Source of the DNA: Niallia circulans
GTDB lineage: Bacteria > Bacillota > Bacilli > Bacillales > Cytobacillaceae
Reading direction: 5' to 3'
Assembly (NCBI RefSeq): GCF_003726095.1
Contig: NZ_CP026031.1
Coordinates: 124,001-188,000, forward strand
DNA length: 64,000 nt
Positions within the stretch are counted from its first letter, which is position 1. Every line of letters begins with the position of its first letter. Shown piece after piece: positions 55,221 to 63,806 of this stretch. Below the pieces are notes generated by a model. It was not told the origin of the DNA and did no database searches. It worked only from the letters and a program-made list of their open reading frames with translations. Made by a program: the position numbers and the translations under genes.

Positions 55221-56552
55221 ATGGATGCCTATTTATTGATTATTGCATTACTTTCCATTGTCATTGTTATTGTTGGAGTTTCCCTTTTTAAGTGGCATGC
55301 TTTTATCAGTTTAACAGTGGCGAGTTTATTTTTAGCTGTTTTTTCAGGACTATCTTTTGATAAGATTGTAAGCGCTTATGAAACAGGAGTAGGTGGCGTA
55401 TTAGGTCACTTAGTTGGTATATTGGCACTAGGTACAATTTTAGGAAAAATGCTTTCTGAATCAGGTGCAGGCTTAAGAATTGCAAATTATTTTGTAAACG
55501 TTTTTGGAGAAAAGAAATTACCTTGGGCTATGTTTTTTTCGGGGTTTATAATTGGAATTCCGGTATTTTTTGAGGTTGGTATTTTAATATTATTACCGCT
55601 TGTTATTTCCATTCAAAAGGCAACAAAGAAAAATATTTTATTGATTGCCTTACCTGGTATTGCTGGATTATCCATTGTACACGGACTTGTTCCGCCACAT
55701 CCTGGAGCAATTGCTGCTATTGGTATTTTTGATGCTAATTTAGGTACGGTCTTATTATACTCCTTGATTATTGCAGTACCAGCAGGGATTCTCGGGGGAC
55801 CTTTATTTGCAAAGTGGATCAATAGCCGTGTTTTTCCTAAAGGAGAGTCAACACTTATTACGGCAGAGCCAATAGCAGAAGATAAATTGCCAAGTATAGG
55901 CGTGTCTTTCCTATCTATCTTATTACCTGTCATTTTAATGATCATTGGAACCGCTGCCCCTTACTTAACGATTTTCTCACAAGGCGTAAGAAATGTACTT
56001 ATCTTTCTTGGCAGCCCGTTATTATCTTTATTAATTGCTGTATTTTTCGCTTTTTATTTCCTCGGTATGCGTCAAGGAATGGACAAAGAGAGTATCAAAA
56101 AGTTTACAGAAGATTGTTTCTTGCCGGTCGGTTCTATTTTACTAATTATCGGTGCTGGCGGTGCATTTAAACAAGTGTTAATTGCTAGTGGAGTAGGCGA
56201 TACAATTGGATCAATGTCAGAGAGCTTATCATTATCCCCACTTGTATTAGCTTTTATGATTGCAGGATTGATTCGGATAGCAACTGGTTCTGCAACAGTA
56301 GCCTTAACAACAGCAGCAGGGATAGTGTCACCAATAATCGCAGGAATGTCTGGCGTAAATGTGGAACTATTAGTGATTGCAACCGGTGCTGGTTCCTTAA
56401 TGTTCTCCCATGTAAATGATGCTGGGTTCTGGATGGTAAAAGAATATTTAGGACTAACAGTCGAAGAAACCTTCAAAACATGGACAGTATTAGAAACGAT
56501 ATTATCATTCATTGCATTTGCAGGCGTCTTGATTTTAGATTTAATTGTTTAA
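55221..56552 (+). CDS. gntP: gluconate:H+ symporter (GntP family)
   Basis: A 443-residue membrane protein with about 12-14 hydrophobic segments. GntP signatures are present: GGVLGHLVGILALGTILGKM, GIPVFFEVGILILLPLVISI, HGLVPPHPGAIAAIG, SATVALTTAAGIVSP and SHVNDAGFWMVKEY. AAAGGTGG precedes the ATG at 55221; the longer frame from 55140 overlaps the promoter. It is the uptake step of the gluconate island. Repression by CcpA and by the RpiR-type regulator is expected from the promoter. Confidence 0.93.
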   Translation: MDAYLLIIALLSIVIVIVGVSLFKWHAFISLTVASLFLAVFSGLSFDKIVSAYETGVGGVLGHLVGILALGTILGKMLSESGAGLRIANYFVNVFGEKKLPWAMFFSGFIIGIPVFFEVGILILLPLVISIQKATKKNILLIALPGIAGLSIVHGLVPPHPGAIAAIGIFDANLGTVLLYSLIIAVPAGILGGPLFAKWINSRVFPKGESTLITAEPIAEDKLPSIGVSFLSILLPVILMIIGTAAPYLTIFSQGVRNVLIFLGSPLLSLLIAVFFAFYFLGMRQGMDKESIKKFTEDCFLPVGSILLIIGAGGAFKQVLIASGVGDTIGSMSESLSLSPLVLAFMIAGLIRIATGSATVALTTAAGIVSPIIAGMSGVNVELLVIATGAGSLMFSHVNDAGFWMVKEYLGLTVEETFKTWTVLETILSFIAFAGVLILDLIV

Positions 56553-56889
56553 TAGACAGTTGTATAAGTTAATAAAAGGCAAGAGGGATTATTCCTTCTT
56601 ATATGATATGTACTTTAGTTAATCGTTTAATGGTAACCAGTTTATTGGAACGGTAAGTGATTGGTCAGATCTAAGTTAGTTAGAAAAATTTACACGAGCA
56701 ATTTATTTGTCATTCCCCCTTGCTTCATGTACAGTAAAGCTCTCACCTTTTTAGGTGAATGCGCGGAAGGTTGACGTCTGTAAAACTCGAATGGTTCAAT
56801 TATTCAGTTGAACTTCTAGAAGTTTTCCTTTTACTGAAATAGAGTATTCTTCAACTCTCCATAGGGAAGCAATTAAAGGGGAAATGTTA
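56553..56889. other. intergenic region after gntP
   Basis: It contains a small hairpin TCACC/GGTGA (about 56745-56759) and GTTCAATT..AGTTGAAC (56793-56812), but neither is followed by a T run. No gene or clear promoter was found. Confidence 0.4.
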
Positions 56890-57939
56890 ATGAAACAAGT
56901 ATATAGTGATTTCATCCAGTTTCGCGGAAGTCATTATGATTTTGGATACATGCAGGGAGAATTATTAAAGGATTCACCCATTCTCCCTAATCGCATAAAG
57001 CACTGGACATCTAAGCGAAAACGCTATTTTACCATAAATGAAAAAGAATCTATCCAACTCCTAAATAAATTTATTCCTGGAATGCTAGCAGAAATCACTG
57101 GATTAGCTGACGCTCTTCAGTGGAGAATAGAGGATGCATTACGAGAATTTGGCGGCCATTATGTAGAGTATGGAAGAAGTGGATGCTCTATTTTAGCAGG
57201 CTCCCAGTATTTAATTAGAAACTATGATAGTCATCCAGGTTCCTATGAGGGTCGCTATATGATCTATCAGCCAACTGATACTGGATATGCAGTAATCGGT
57301 CCATCTATGCAAATAACAGGAAGAATAGATGGGATAAATGAAAAAGGTCTCGCAATGGGTTATAACTTTATTAATCGAGTTGGTTCAGGGGATGGTTTTA
57401 TTTGTAATATGATTGGTCGAATGATTTTAGAGACATGTGCAAATGTAGAAGAGGCCATTGATTTATTAAAAGAAATACCACACCGAACATCCTTTAGTTA
57501 TGTGTTATTAGATCCAAGTGGAGAGGCGTATGTTGTAGAAGCAACTCCACGATCTGTCATTGCCAGAAAATCTAATATTAGTACGAATCACTTTGAAATA
57601 TTAAAAGAAGAAAACCGCTATCAGATGGATGAATCTATACAAAGAAAGCAGAATATCGAAAAGCAGCAGGGAAATCATTCAAATGTGTATGAGGCCTTTC
57701 GAATATTGAATGACAGAGATAAAGAGATATTTTCAAATAAGTATAATGCTTGGTCTGGAACACTGCACACCGCAGCATATTTACCTAATGAAAGAAAAGC
57801 GTGGTTTGCGCTTGGGAGTGATCGAATGCCTGTTATCATCGATTTAGAATCTTTCTTAAAGGGAGAAAAGCTGAACTTTAAAAAAATTATAGGGCAGCTT
57901 GATTATGATACTCCCTTTATTAATATGGAGCTATTATAG
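56890..57939 (+). CDS. C45-family Ntn-hydrolase / acyltransferase-like protein
   Basis: A 349-residue protein of the penicillin-V-acylase / acyl-CoA:6-APA-acyltransferase (C45) group. The probable nucleophile is Cys99 in EYGRSGCSILAG; RNYDSHPGSYEGRY follows with the conserved Arg-Asn-Tyr-Asp, then GRIDGINEKGLAMGYNFINR and SYVLLDPSGEAYVVEATP. In this family the chain is often cut in front of that Cys, but cleavage cannot be shown here. No signal peptide. The ATG at 56890 is eight bases behind AAAGGGG. It sits between gntP and rpiR but lacks the shared operator, so it may be unrelated to gluconate. Confidence 0.82.
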   Translation: MKQVYSDFIQFRGSHYDFGYMQGELLKDSPILPNRIKHWTSKRKRYFTINEKESIQLLNKFIPGMLAEITGLADALQWRIEDALREFGGHYVEYGRSGCSILAGSQYLIRNYDSHPGSYEGRYMIYQPTDTGYAVIGPSMQITGRIDGINEKGLAMGYNFINRVGSGDGFICNMIGRMILETCANVEEAIDLLKEIPHRTSFSYVLLDPSGEAYVVEATPRSVIARKSNISTNHFEILKEENRYQMDESIQRKQNIEKQQGNHSNVYEAFRILNDRDKEIFSNKYNAWSGTLHTAAYLPNERKAWFALGSDRMPVIIDLESFLKGEKLNFKKIIGQLDYDTPFINMELL

Positions 57940-57950
57940 TGTATTTATAT

Positions 57951-58000
57951 AAAAAGGAAGTTAGTGATGGTAAGAACAATCATAATTAACTTCCTTTTTT
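57951..58000. terminator. bidirectional terminator between C45 gene and rpiR
   Basis: AAAAAGGAAGTTA (57951-57963) pairs with TAACTTCCTTTTT (57987-57999). Confidence 0.88.
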
Positions 58001-58044
58001 GCGTTTGCTGAAACTCTGAAGTAGGGAATATTGTTTTTCTTCCG

Positions 58045-58890
58045 TTAGATTCGTGTATCAGAAATGGCATTCCTAATTCTTTCTAATGATTGATTAGCAA
58101 CATTTTTATTTAAAATCATTACATTGACATACAATGCATCTATTAAACTAAGCTGGCCAATTCTTGATGATAAAGCTTCCGAACGATATTCTGTTTCCTC
58201 AGAGCTTGTGAACAGTGCTACATCTGTATTCTGGCCGATTGGTGATTTAGGATACCCAGTGATACCGATTGTTTTGGCACCATTGTTTTTTGCTGTTTTC
58301 ATTATGTTAATAGTATCTTTATTAGTGCCAGAATGTGAAATAATTACAGCTACATCCTTCTCTGAAAGCTGAGAAGAGGACATTAGTTGAAAATGAGAGT
58401 CAACGAATGAAAACGCTTTAATTCCAGTTCGGACAAATTTATGAAAAGCATCCATAGCGATAACTGCTGAACCACCTGTACCATAGAATTCAACCCGATT
58501 TGCCTGTAAGAGAAATTCCACTGCTTTTTGAATCGAATGACCATTTAATATTTCTAATGTATTTTCTAGTGTACGTACATTCGACTTAAATACTTTTTCA
58601 GTAACGGTTTTTACACTGTCATTTTCATTAATCTCTTCATGTATTTGCTGAATAGGTTCAATTACTTCTGAGGCCAATGCTATTTTCATTGCTTGATAGC
58701 CTTTAAATCCAATTCGTTTACAGAAACGAAAAACAGTAGCATCTGCTACTCCTAGATCCTCTGCTAATTCGTTAATGGTGGAATGAATGATTTTTTCTGG
58801 ATTCTCAAGAATATAATCAGCGATTTTTTTTTCTTTTTCACTCAGTCTAGCGTAATAGGAACGAATTTTCCCAAGACAATTTTGCGCCAT
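58045..58890 (-). CDS. RpiR-family (HTH + SIS) regulator of the gluconate genes
   Basis: A 281-residue regulator. The N-terminal HTH (about 18-78) contains LSEKEKKIADYILENPEKII, TINELAEDLGVADATVFRFC and KRIGFKGYQAMK; the C-terminal SIS domain (about 125-260) has EFYGTGGSAVIAMDAFHKF and VAVIISHSGTNKDTINIMK, which binds a phosphosugar. GGAAAGG precedes the ATG. It lies between gntP and gnd and is divergent from gnd; the shared GAAA..TTTC boxes in all these promoters point to it as repressor, with a phosphogluconate-type effector (inference). Confidence 0.9.
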   Translation of the reverse strand: MAQNCLGKIRSYYARLSEKEKKIADYILENPEKIIHSTINELAEDLGVADATVFRFCKRIGFKGYQAMKIALASEVIEPIQQIHEEINENDSVKTVTEKVFKSNVRTLENTLEILNGHSIQKAVEFLLQANRVEFYGTGGSAVIAMDAFHKFVRTGIKAFSFVDSHFQLMSSSQLSEKDVAVIISHSGTNKDTINIMKTAKNNGAKTIGITGYPKSPIGQNTDVALFTSSEETEYRSEALSSRIGQLSLIDALYVNVMILNKNVANQSLERIRNAISDTRI

Positions 58891-58945
58891 TGACTTCTAT
58901 CCTTTCCAAATTAATATAGTTGTAGTATAACACAATTAGTCTCTT

Positions 58946-58958
58946 GAAAAAAAATTTC
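58946..58958. promoter_or_regulatory. operator-like box between rpiR and gnd
   Basis: GAAAAAAAATTTC is a member of the GAAA(A/T)nTTTC set. It lies inside a larger inverted repeat with TTGAAAAAAA at 58944-58953 and TTTTTTTCAA at 58971-58980, in the rpiR promoter area. Confidence 0.65.
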
Positions 58959-59007
58959 TTATTAAAATAATTTTTTTCAAAAAATATTTTCAAGGGGGTA
59001 TATTTTC

Positions 59008-59052
59008 GAAAAAAATTTCTATATAATAGTATGTAGAAAGAAATATTTTTTC
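59008..59052 (+). promoter_or_regulatory. gnd promoter with two RpiR-type operators
   Basis: GAAAAAAATTTC (59008-59019) precedes TATAAT (59022-59027), and AAAGAAATATTTTTTC (59037-59052) follows it. The two boxes start 32 bases apart, three helical turns. The second is identical to the gntP box and the first to one before gntK. Confidence 0.8.
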
Positions 59053-59069
59053 AAAAGGAGAGATAACGA

Positions 59070-59966
59070 ATGAACATCGGTCTTATAGGTTTAGGAAAAA
59101 TGGGTTTTAACTTGGCTTTAAATATGGTGGACCATAAGTATAGTGTAACAGCTTTTGATATAAATGAAAGCGCTGTAAAAGAAATTTCTAATAAAAATGT
59201 AACAGGAGTTAATACAATTGAAAAATTAGTAAGAAATTTGCCAGCTCCAAGAGTAATTTGGCTAATGGTGCCAGCAGGTGAAGTAACGGAAAATGTCTTG
59301 CGTGAAGTAAAGAAATATGTGGAAGCAGGGGATATTATTATCGATGGTGGGAATTCCCATTATAAAGATTCCAAGAGAAGAGGATTAGATTTACAAGAGT
59401 TAGGAATCTTCTATCTAGATGTTGGCACAAGCGGCGGAGTAGATGGAGCTCGACATGGTGCCTGTATGATGATTGGCGGCAATAAAGGAATATTTGATAA
59501 GGTAGAAGGATTATTTAAAGATTTATGTGTGGAAAATGGTTATACGTATACCGGCGTGTCTGGAAGCGGCCATTTTCTGAAAATGGTTCATAATGGAATT
59601 GAGTATGGCATGATGCAATCCATTGCAGAAGGATTTGAATTGTTAGAGAAAAGTGAGTATGATTTTGATAATGAAGGAGTTGCAAAGGTTTGGAATAATG
59701 GCTCTGTTATTCGTTCGTGGTTAATGGAATTAGCACAAAATGCCTTTTCTAAGGATTCAAAACTGGAAGGAATCAAAGGAGTAATGCATTCCTCTGGTGA
59801 AGGCAAATGGACGCTAGAAACAGCCCTAGATTTACAAACTGCTATGCCAGTTACAGCCTTATCTTTAATGATGCGTTATCGTTCGTTAGAGGAAGATACC
59901 TTCTCTGGAAAAGTGGTTGCTTCCTTACGAAATGAGTTTGGTGGGCATAGTGTAGAATCAAAATAG
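59070..59966 (+). CDS. gnd: 6-phosphogluconate dehydrogenase, decarboxylating, short form
   Basis: Oxidises 6-phosphogluconate to ribulose 5-phosphate and CO2. The 298-residue protein is the short YqeC/GntZ-like type and lacks the long C-terminal domain of the 470-residue enzyme. It has the nucleotide fold NIGLIGLGKMGFNLALNM, IIDGGNSHYKDSKRR, DVGTSGGVDGARHGACMMIGG and catalytic HFLKMVHNGIEYGMMQ. The acidic Asp after the second strand (AFDINES) suggests preference for NAD. AAAGGAG precedes the ATG. Confidence 0.94.
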   Translation: MNIGLIGLGKMGFNLALNMVDHKYSVTAFDINESAVKEISNKNVTGVNTIEKLVRNLPAPRVIWLMVPAGEVTENVLREVKKYVEAGDIIIDGGNSHYKDSKRRGLDLQELGIFYLDVGTSGGVDGARHGACMMIGGNKGIFDKVEGLFKDLCVENGYTYTGVSGSGHFLKMVHNGIEYGMMQSIAEGFELLEKSEYDFDNEGVAKVWNNGSVIRSWLMELAQNAFSKDSKLEGIKGVMHSSGEGKWTLETALDLQTAMPVTALSLMMRYRSLEEDTFSGKVVASLRNEFGGHSVESK

Positions 59967-59975
59967 AATGACAAG

Positions 59976-60017
59976 AAAATCCTTTAGCAGGTAGAAGTAA
60001 TGCTGAAGGATTTTTTT
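59976..60017 (+). terminator. terminator of gnd
   Basis: AAAATCCTTTAGCA (59976-59989) pairs with TGCTGAAGGATTTT (60001-60014) with one G-U pair, then T run. Confidence 0.85.
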
Positions 60018-60090
60018 GATAAAATAATATTAATGTATCGGAATGGTTTCTTAACTATGGTAAGAATACAGAAAAAGGAGGCGGAAATAC

Positions 60091-60387
60091 ATGAGAACTT
60101 GTCAGAATTGTGATCAAAAATGGACTTGGAAGCAAACTTTAAAAAGCTCTTTTACATTAGATAATAAACTGATTTGTCCACATTGCAGGGAAAAGCAATA
60201 TGTTACCTCTCGAACAAGAGGGATAACGTTTATGGCAACTATTTTAATAATCACATTTACGCTGCTTAGCAATCTTCTCTTTGGACCTTCCTTTGTCTTT
60301 GTAGTTATTCTAATAAGTTTTATCCTAATCGTTCTTGGACTTTATCCTTTCTGGGTCGAACTTTCCAATAAAGAAACAGGGTCATAG
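60091..60387 (+). CDS. small membrane protein with CxxC-x21-CxxC zinc finger (TIGR04104-type)
   Basis: A 98-residue protein with Cys4-x2-Cys7 and Cys29-x2-Cys32 (CQNC ... CPHC) joined by WTWKQTLKSSFTLDN, then two membrane helices (GITFMATILIITFTLLSNLL and FVFVVILISFILIVLGLYPF). This is the Bacillus family with two CxxC pairs about twenty residues apart. AAAGGAGG precedes the ATG. It is not part of the gluconate regulon by promoter motif. Function unknown. Confidence 0.85.
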   Translation: MRTCQNCDQKWTWKQTLKSSFTLDNKLICPHCREKQYVTSRTRGITFMATILIITFTLLSNLLFGPSFVFVVILISFILIVLGLYPFWVELSNKETGS

Positions 60388-60505
60388 CAATAAGCAGGCT
60401 AACTAATAAAAGGTGGAAAGACAAAATCTTTAATTTAGTAGCGCGGCCCAATTCGTTACACTACAGACTGTGGATGATCCACAAACCTTCTTTCTTAAAA
60501 AGCAT

Positions 60506-60561
60506 AAAAAACCCAAACAATTATACGATATATTGGTATCACCGTAAAATTGTTTGGGTTT
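60506..60561 (-). terminator. terminator of gntK
   Basis: AAACCCAAACAATT (60509-60522) pairs with AATTGTTTGGGTTT (60548-60561), with further pairing of TACG and CGTA inside. The A run before it is the T run on the minus strand. Confidence 0.85.
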
Positions 60562-60620
60562 GAATTCGTTCGACTGAGTTACTTTATATGCAGGTAATTT
60601 TCTTAAGATGTTTGTGGTGC

Positions 60621-62165
60621 TTATTTAACCCATTTATTCTGAAAAGATGCTATGGCATCATATTCTTTTTCTAAAGCTCGAGAAATACGGATATAAATAG
60701 CGGTTAAATCTTGATAGATATCAACATTCTCTTGAATTGGCTGATGGGAATGTGTACTACCGACTAATTGTTTCATAATCGAAAAATCATCAATTTCTCC
60801 GAGTGCATACATACCTAAAACGATGGCACCAAGACAAGAGCTTTCAAAGCTTTCTGGAACGACTACTTCTTGATCAAAAATGTCTGCCATCATTTGTCTC
60901 CATAGTTCAGAACGAGCAAAGCCACCTGTTGCTTGAATTTGCTTTGGTGCTCCAATCACTTCTTGTAAGGCTAACATCACCGTATAAAGATTTAAGATAA
61001 CTCCTTCTAATACAGCTCTCACCATATGTTCTTTTTTATGATGTAAACCTAGTCCAAAGAAGGAGCCTCTTGCATTGGCATTCCATAAAGGCGCTCGTTC
61101 CCCAGCAAGATATGGATGGAATAATAAACCGTCCGCACCAGGTGTAACTCTAGAAGCAATTTTTGTTAAAACTTCATAAGGATCAATTCCGAGTCTCTTT
61201 GCCGTTTCCACTTCCGAGGAAGCTAATTCATCACGAACCCAGCGGAATGTCATGCCGCCATTATTTACAGGGCCACCAACTACCCAGTGATCTTCTGTTA
61301 AGCAATAACAAAAGATTCTTCCTTTAGGATCGGTTACTGGTTTATCGGTTACAGTACGAATCGCCCCGCTTGTACCGATTGTCACAGCGACAACTCCAGG
61401 GTCAATAGCATTTACCCCAAGATTAGATAGTACGCCATCACTTGCGCCAACCACAAATGGAGTTTCAGCAGGAATTCCAAGTTCCGCTGCATAGTTATCC
61501 TTCAGTCCTGTTAAATAATGGGTCGTCGGAACGGGTCTTGCCAACTGCTCAGATGTTACGCCGGCAACTTTTAAAGCTTCTTGATCCCAATTTAAGTGTT
61601 CAAGATTAAACATTCCTGTTGCAGAAGCAATTGAGTAATCGATCACAAATTCGTTAAATAAGCGATAGAAAATATATTCTTTAATGCCAATAAATTTAGC
61701 TGCCTTTGTAAAAATATCTGGTTGATCATTTCTTAGCCAAGTTAATTTTGATAAAGGAGTCATAGGGTGAATTGGCGTTCCTGTTCTGCGGTATATTTCC
61801 AAGCCATTATATTCTTCTTTGATTTTTTTTGCCCAAGAGGAAGAACGGCTGTCAGCCCAAGTAATACAACGTGTTATTGGTTTCCCCTTTTCATCTAATG
61901 CAATAACACTGTGCATTGCTGAACTAAAGGAAACTAATTTTATTTTACTAGTATCCACGTTCGCTTTTTTAATAGCTGTTTTCATTGTTTCCATTACAGC
62001 CTGAAAAATTTGCTCTGGATCTTGCTCTGCGATGGCTGGTGCAGGGCTATGCAGCGGATATTCGACATGATGCATGCTTAATACTTTGCCAGCTTCAGCA
62101 AATAAGACAGATTTTGTACTCGTTGTACCAATGTCTACACCTAAATATAGGGATGATAATTGCAT
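60621..62165 (-). CDS. gntK: gluconokinase (FGGY family)
   Basis: Phosphorylates gluconate to 6-phosphogluconate, the substrate of the neighbouring Gnd. The 514-residue FGGY kinase shows LGVDIGTTSTKSVLF, the ITWADSRSSSWAKKI and HPMTPLSKLTWLR gluconate/xylulose-type segments, GASDGVLSNLGVNAI, VTIGTSGAIRTV, FHPYLAGERAPLWN and ATGGFARSELWRQMMADIF. AAAGGAG suits the ATG at 62165; the frame runs on to 62222. Two operator-like boxes lie upstream. It is on the strand opposite to gnd, with its own promoter. Confidence 0.92.
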   Translation of the reverse strand: MQLSSLYLGVDIGTTSTKSVLFAEAGKVLSMHHVEYPLHSPAPAIAEQDPEQIFQAVMETMKTAIKKANVDTSKIKLVSFSSAMHSVIALDEKGKPITRCITWADSRSSSWAKKIKEEYNGLEIYRRTGTPIHPMTPLSKLTWLRNDQPDIFTKAAKFIGIKEYIFYRLFNEFVIDYSIASATGMFNLEHLNWDQEALKVAGVTSEQLARPVPTTHYLTGLKDNYAAELGIPAETPFVVGASDGVLSNLGVNAIDPGVVAVTIGTSGAIRTVTDKPVTDPKGRIFCYCLTEDHWVVGGPVNNGGMTFRWVRDELASSEVETAKRLGIDPYEVLTKIASRVTPGADGLLFHPYLAGERAPLWNANARGSFFGLGLHHKKEHMVRAVLEGVILNLYTVMLALQEVIGAPKQIQATGGFARSELWRQMMADIFDQEVVVPESFESSCLGAIVLGMYALGEIDDFSIMKQLVGSTHSHQPIQENVDIYQDLTAIYIRISRALEKEYDAIASFQNKWVK

Positions 62166-62192
62166 ATTAAAAACTCCTTTAATAAAAAGTCT

Positions 62193-62235
62193 AAAAAATA
62201 TTTCATAAAAATATAAATTCACAGAAAAAAATTTC
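62193..62235 (-). promoter_or_regulatory. two RpiR-type operator boxes before gntK
   Basis: AAAAAATATTTC at 62193-62204 is the reverse complement of GAAATATTTTTT, the core of the gntP/gnd box. GAAAAAAATTTC at 62224-62235 is identical to the upstream gnd box. The two are 31 bases apart. Confidence 0.75.
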
Positions 62236-62436
62236 TTTAATTATATTTTAAAGGAAACAAAATGATTTTGAAACTGTTTTCATTCATTATTTTAAATTAA
62301 TTTCCCATTATTCTTCCTCAAAAGATAAAATAATTGTTGATTTCTCAGATAGCTGTAAATTTTTGCCCTGGTTAGCATAAAAATAAAGCAAAAATATGCT
62401 AAACTTAATCTATCTTATGGGGAAGGAGTTTTTTGA

Positions 62437-62685
62437 ATGAATAACGAGATTGAAACGACTTACGAGGCTATTTATAATCAAATTCTCCATTTTCAACTGC
62501 AACTGGAAGCGTTGAGTATACAAGCAGGTTCATGGCAAGAAGAGGATCAAGAACAGTTAATTAGAATGTCTATTGCCCTTCAAGCCTCGAAAGATATTTT
62601 GGAAAATATGCTTACACCAGGGAAAAAGCTGAACTTTATTTATGAAAAAGGAATGTTCAGCTTGGAAATGTTTGATGAAAAATAA
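62437..62685 (+). CDS. hypothetical acidic helical protein
   Basis: An 82-residue soluble protein, almost entirely helical by composition: IETTYEAIYNQILHFQLQLE, SWQEEDQEQLIRMSIALQAS, then KLNFIYEKGMFSLEMF. AAGGAG precedes the ATG at 62437. The stop is three bases from the araC-type gene end on the other strand. I do not recognise it and see no motif. Confidence 0.65.
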   Translation: MNNEIETTYEAIYNQILHFQLQLEALSIQAGSWQEEDQEQLIRMSIALQASKDILENMLTPGKKLNFIYEKGMFSLEMFDEK

Positions 62686-62688
62686 GCA

Positions 62689-63558
62689 TTAAAGAAGAAT
62701 ATCCTCGCTTGGCCGAATATTCTTCTTTCGAAATTCTCCAGGAGTAATACCAGTAGATTTCCGAAATACTTTTGTAAAATAGTTGGCATTCGCAAAACCT
62801 ACTTGGACTGAAATGTCTTCAATAGAATATTTGGTTTGATATAATAACTCTGCTCCCTTTATGATACGGATATTCGTTAAATATTGAATCGGTGTAATTC
62901 CAAGTACCTTTTTGAATAAACGAGTGAAGTGGAAGCGGGAAAGCGCAGCAGCCTCTGCCATATCATCTGGTCCGATTGGTTTATGATAGTGATTTTGAGC
63001 AAATAATGTCGCATTTAGTATACTTTCAGGAAGCTGAATGTCTCCTATGTTCTTCTTATATTGATACAATTCCATGATAAAGGAATAGGCGAGACTTGAA
63101 GCATAAAAAGCGTTATTTATCTGTTTATCTTTTGCTAGCTGATAAATATGCAGAAGGTGCTGAATGGGTCTCGAGTCCGAAGCTAATTGAATAATTGGCT
63201 GCTCGTTTTCCGTAAAAGAACGCCAGCATTTTTTTACCGTTTCACCATATAGTGTAATAAAAATAAATTCCCAATGCTCACTAGTTGGAGGCAGATAGTA
63301 TCTGTATTCCTCTGAAATATCAATTAAAAATGCCTTTCCAGCTGTCAATTTATGATTTTTACCTCCAAGTTCAATAGCACCAATTCCAGATATGGTATAT
63401 TGAAAAACATACATACTATCCTCTTTACGCTTTTTTCCTTTCCAATTATATAGATGGGAGGTTTGATTTTCCCATCCGATTGACCAAATTTGGGCTACCT
63501 CTTTTGTAATTTTTTCCGTAAATCTGTAAGCAAATACATTATTATCTTTTTTGGACAA
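62689..63558 (-). CDS. AraC-family transcriptional regulator
   Basis: A 289-residue regulator with an N-terminal cupin-type sugar-binding domain (about 45-130, with KLTAGKAFLIDISEEYRYYL) and two HTH motifs at the C-terminus (ISVQVGFANANYFTKVFRKS and GITPGEFRKKN as the second signature; PDDMAEAAALSRFHFTRLFK as the first). AAAGGAG precedes the ATG. It is divergent from galK, so a galactoside- or galactose-linked effector is likely (inference). A 12-bp inverted repeat (62691-62702 with 62717-62728) overlaps its stop and may end transcription of the convergent gene. Confidence 0.9.
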   Translation of the reverse strand: MSKKDNNVFAYRFTEKITKEVAQIWSIGWENQTSHLYNWKGKKRKEDSMYVFQYTISGIGAIELGGKNHKLTAGKAFLIDISEEYRYYLPPTSEHWEFIFITLYGETVKKCWRSFTENEQPIIQLASDSRPIQHLLHIYQLAKDKQINNAFYASSLAYSFIMELYQYKKNIGDIQLPESILNATLFAQNHYHKPIGPDDMAEAAALSRFHFTRLFKKVLGITPIQYLTNIRIIKGAELLYQTKYSIEDISVQVGFANANYFTKVFRKSTGITPGEFRKKNIRPSEDILL

Positions 63559-63737
63559 TAGAATGCTCCTTTCTTAGTAGAGCTGGCATTGGTAGATACT
63601 TGCCTTGGATAAGATAGGAGTAATAGATAGAAATTAAGTGTTTGGCATAAAAATTTGAAATTTATTAGCAAATTATTACCCTTTTCCCTTTCTTATTTTA
63701 CCATTGAGAGAGAAAGGTTTGAAGCATAAAATAAAAT

Positions 63738-63751
63738 TGTAAACGGTTTAA
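63738..63751. promoter_or_regulatory. cre-like / LacI-family operator upstream of galK
   Basis: TGTAAACGGTTTAA fits the catabolite-response element with one mismatch. It could equally be a GalR-type LacI-family operator; both share the CG centre. Confidence 0.65.
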
Positions 63752-63806
63752 TGGAAGTCTAGAAATATGAGTAAGCATAAATGTTCATAAAAAAGGAGAG
63801 ATAGAA

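Noticed and set aside
56072..56512. 146-residue minus-strand frame
   Set aside because: Antisense shadow of gntP, without start signals.
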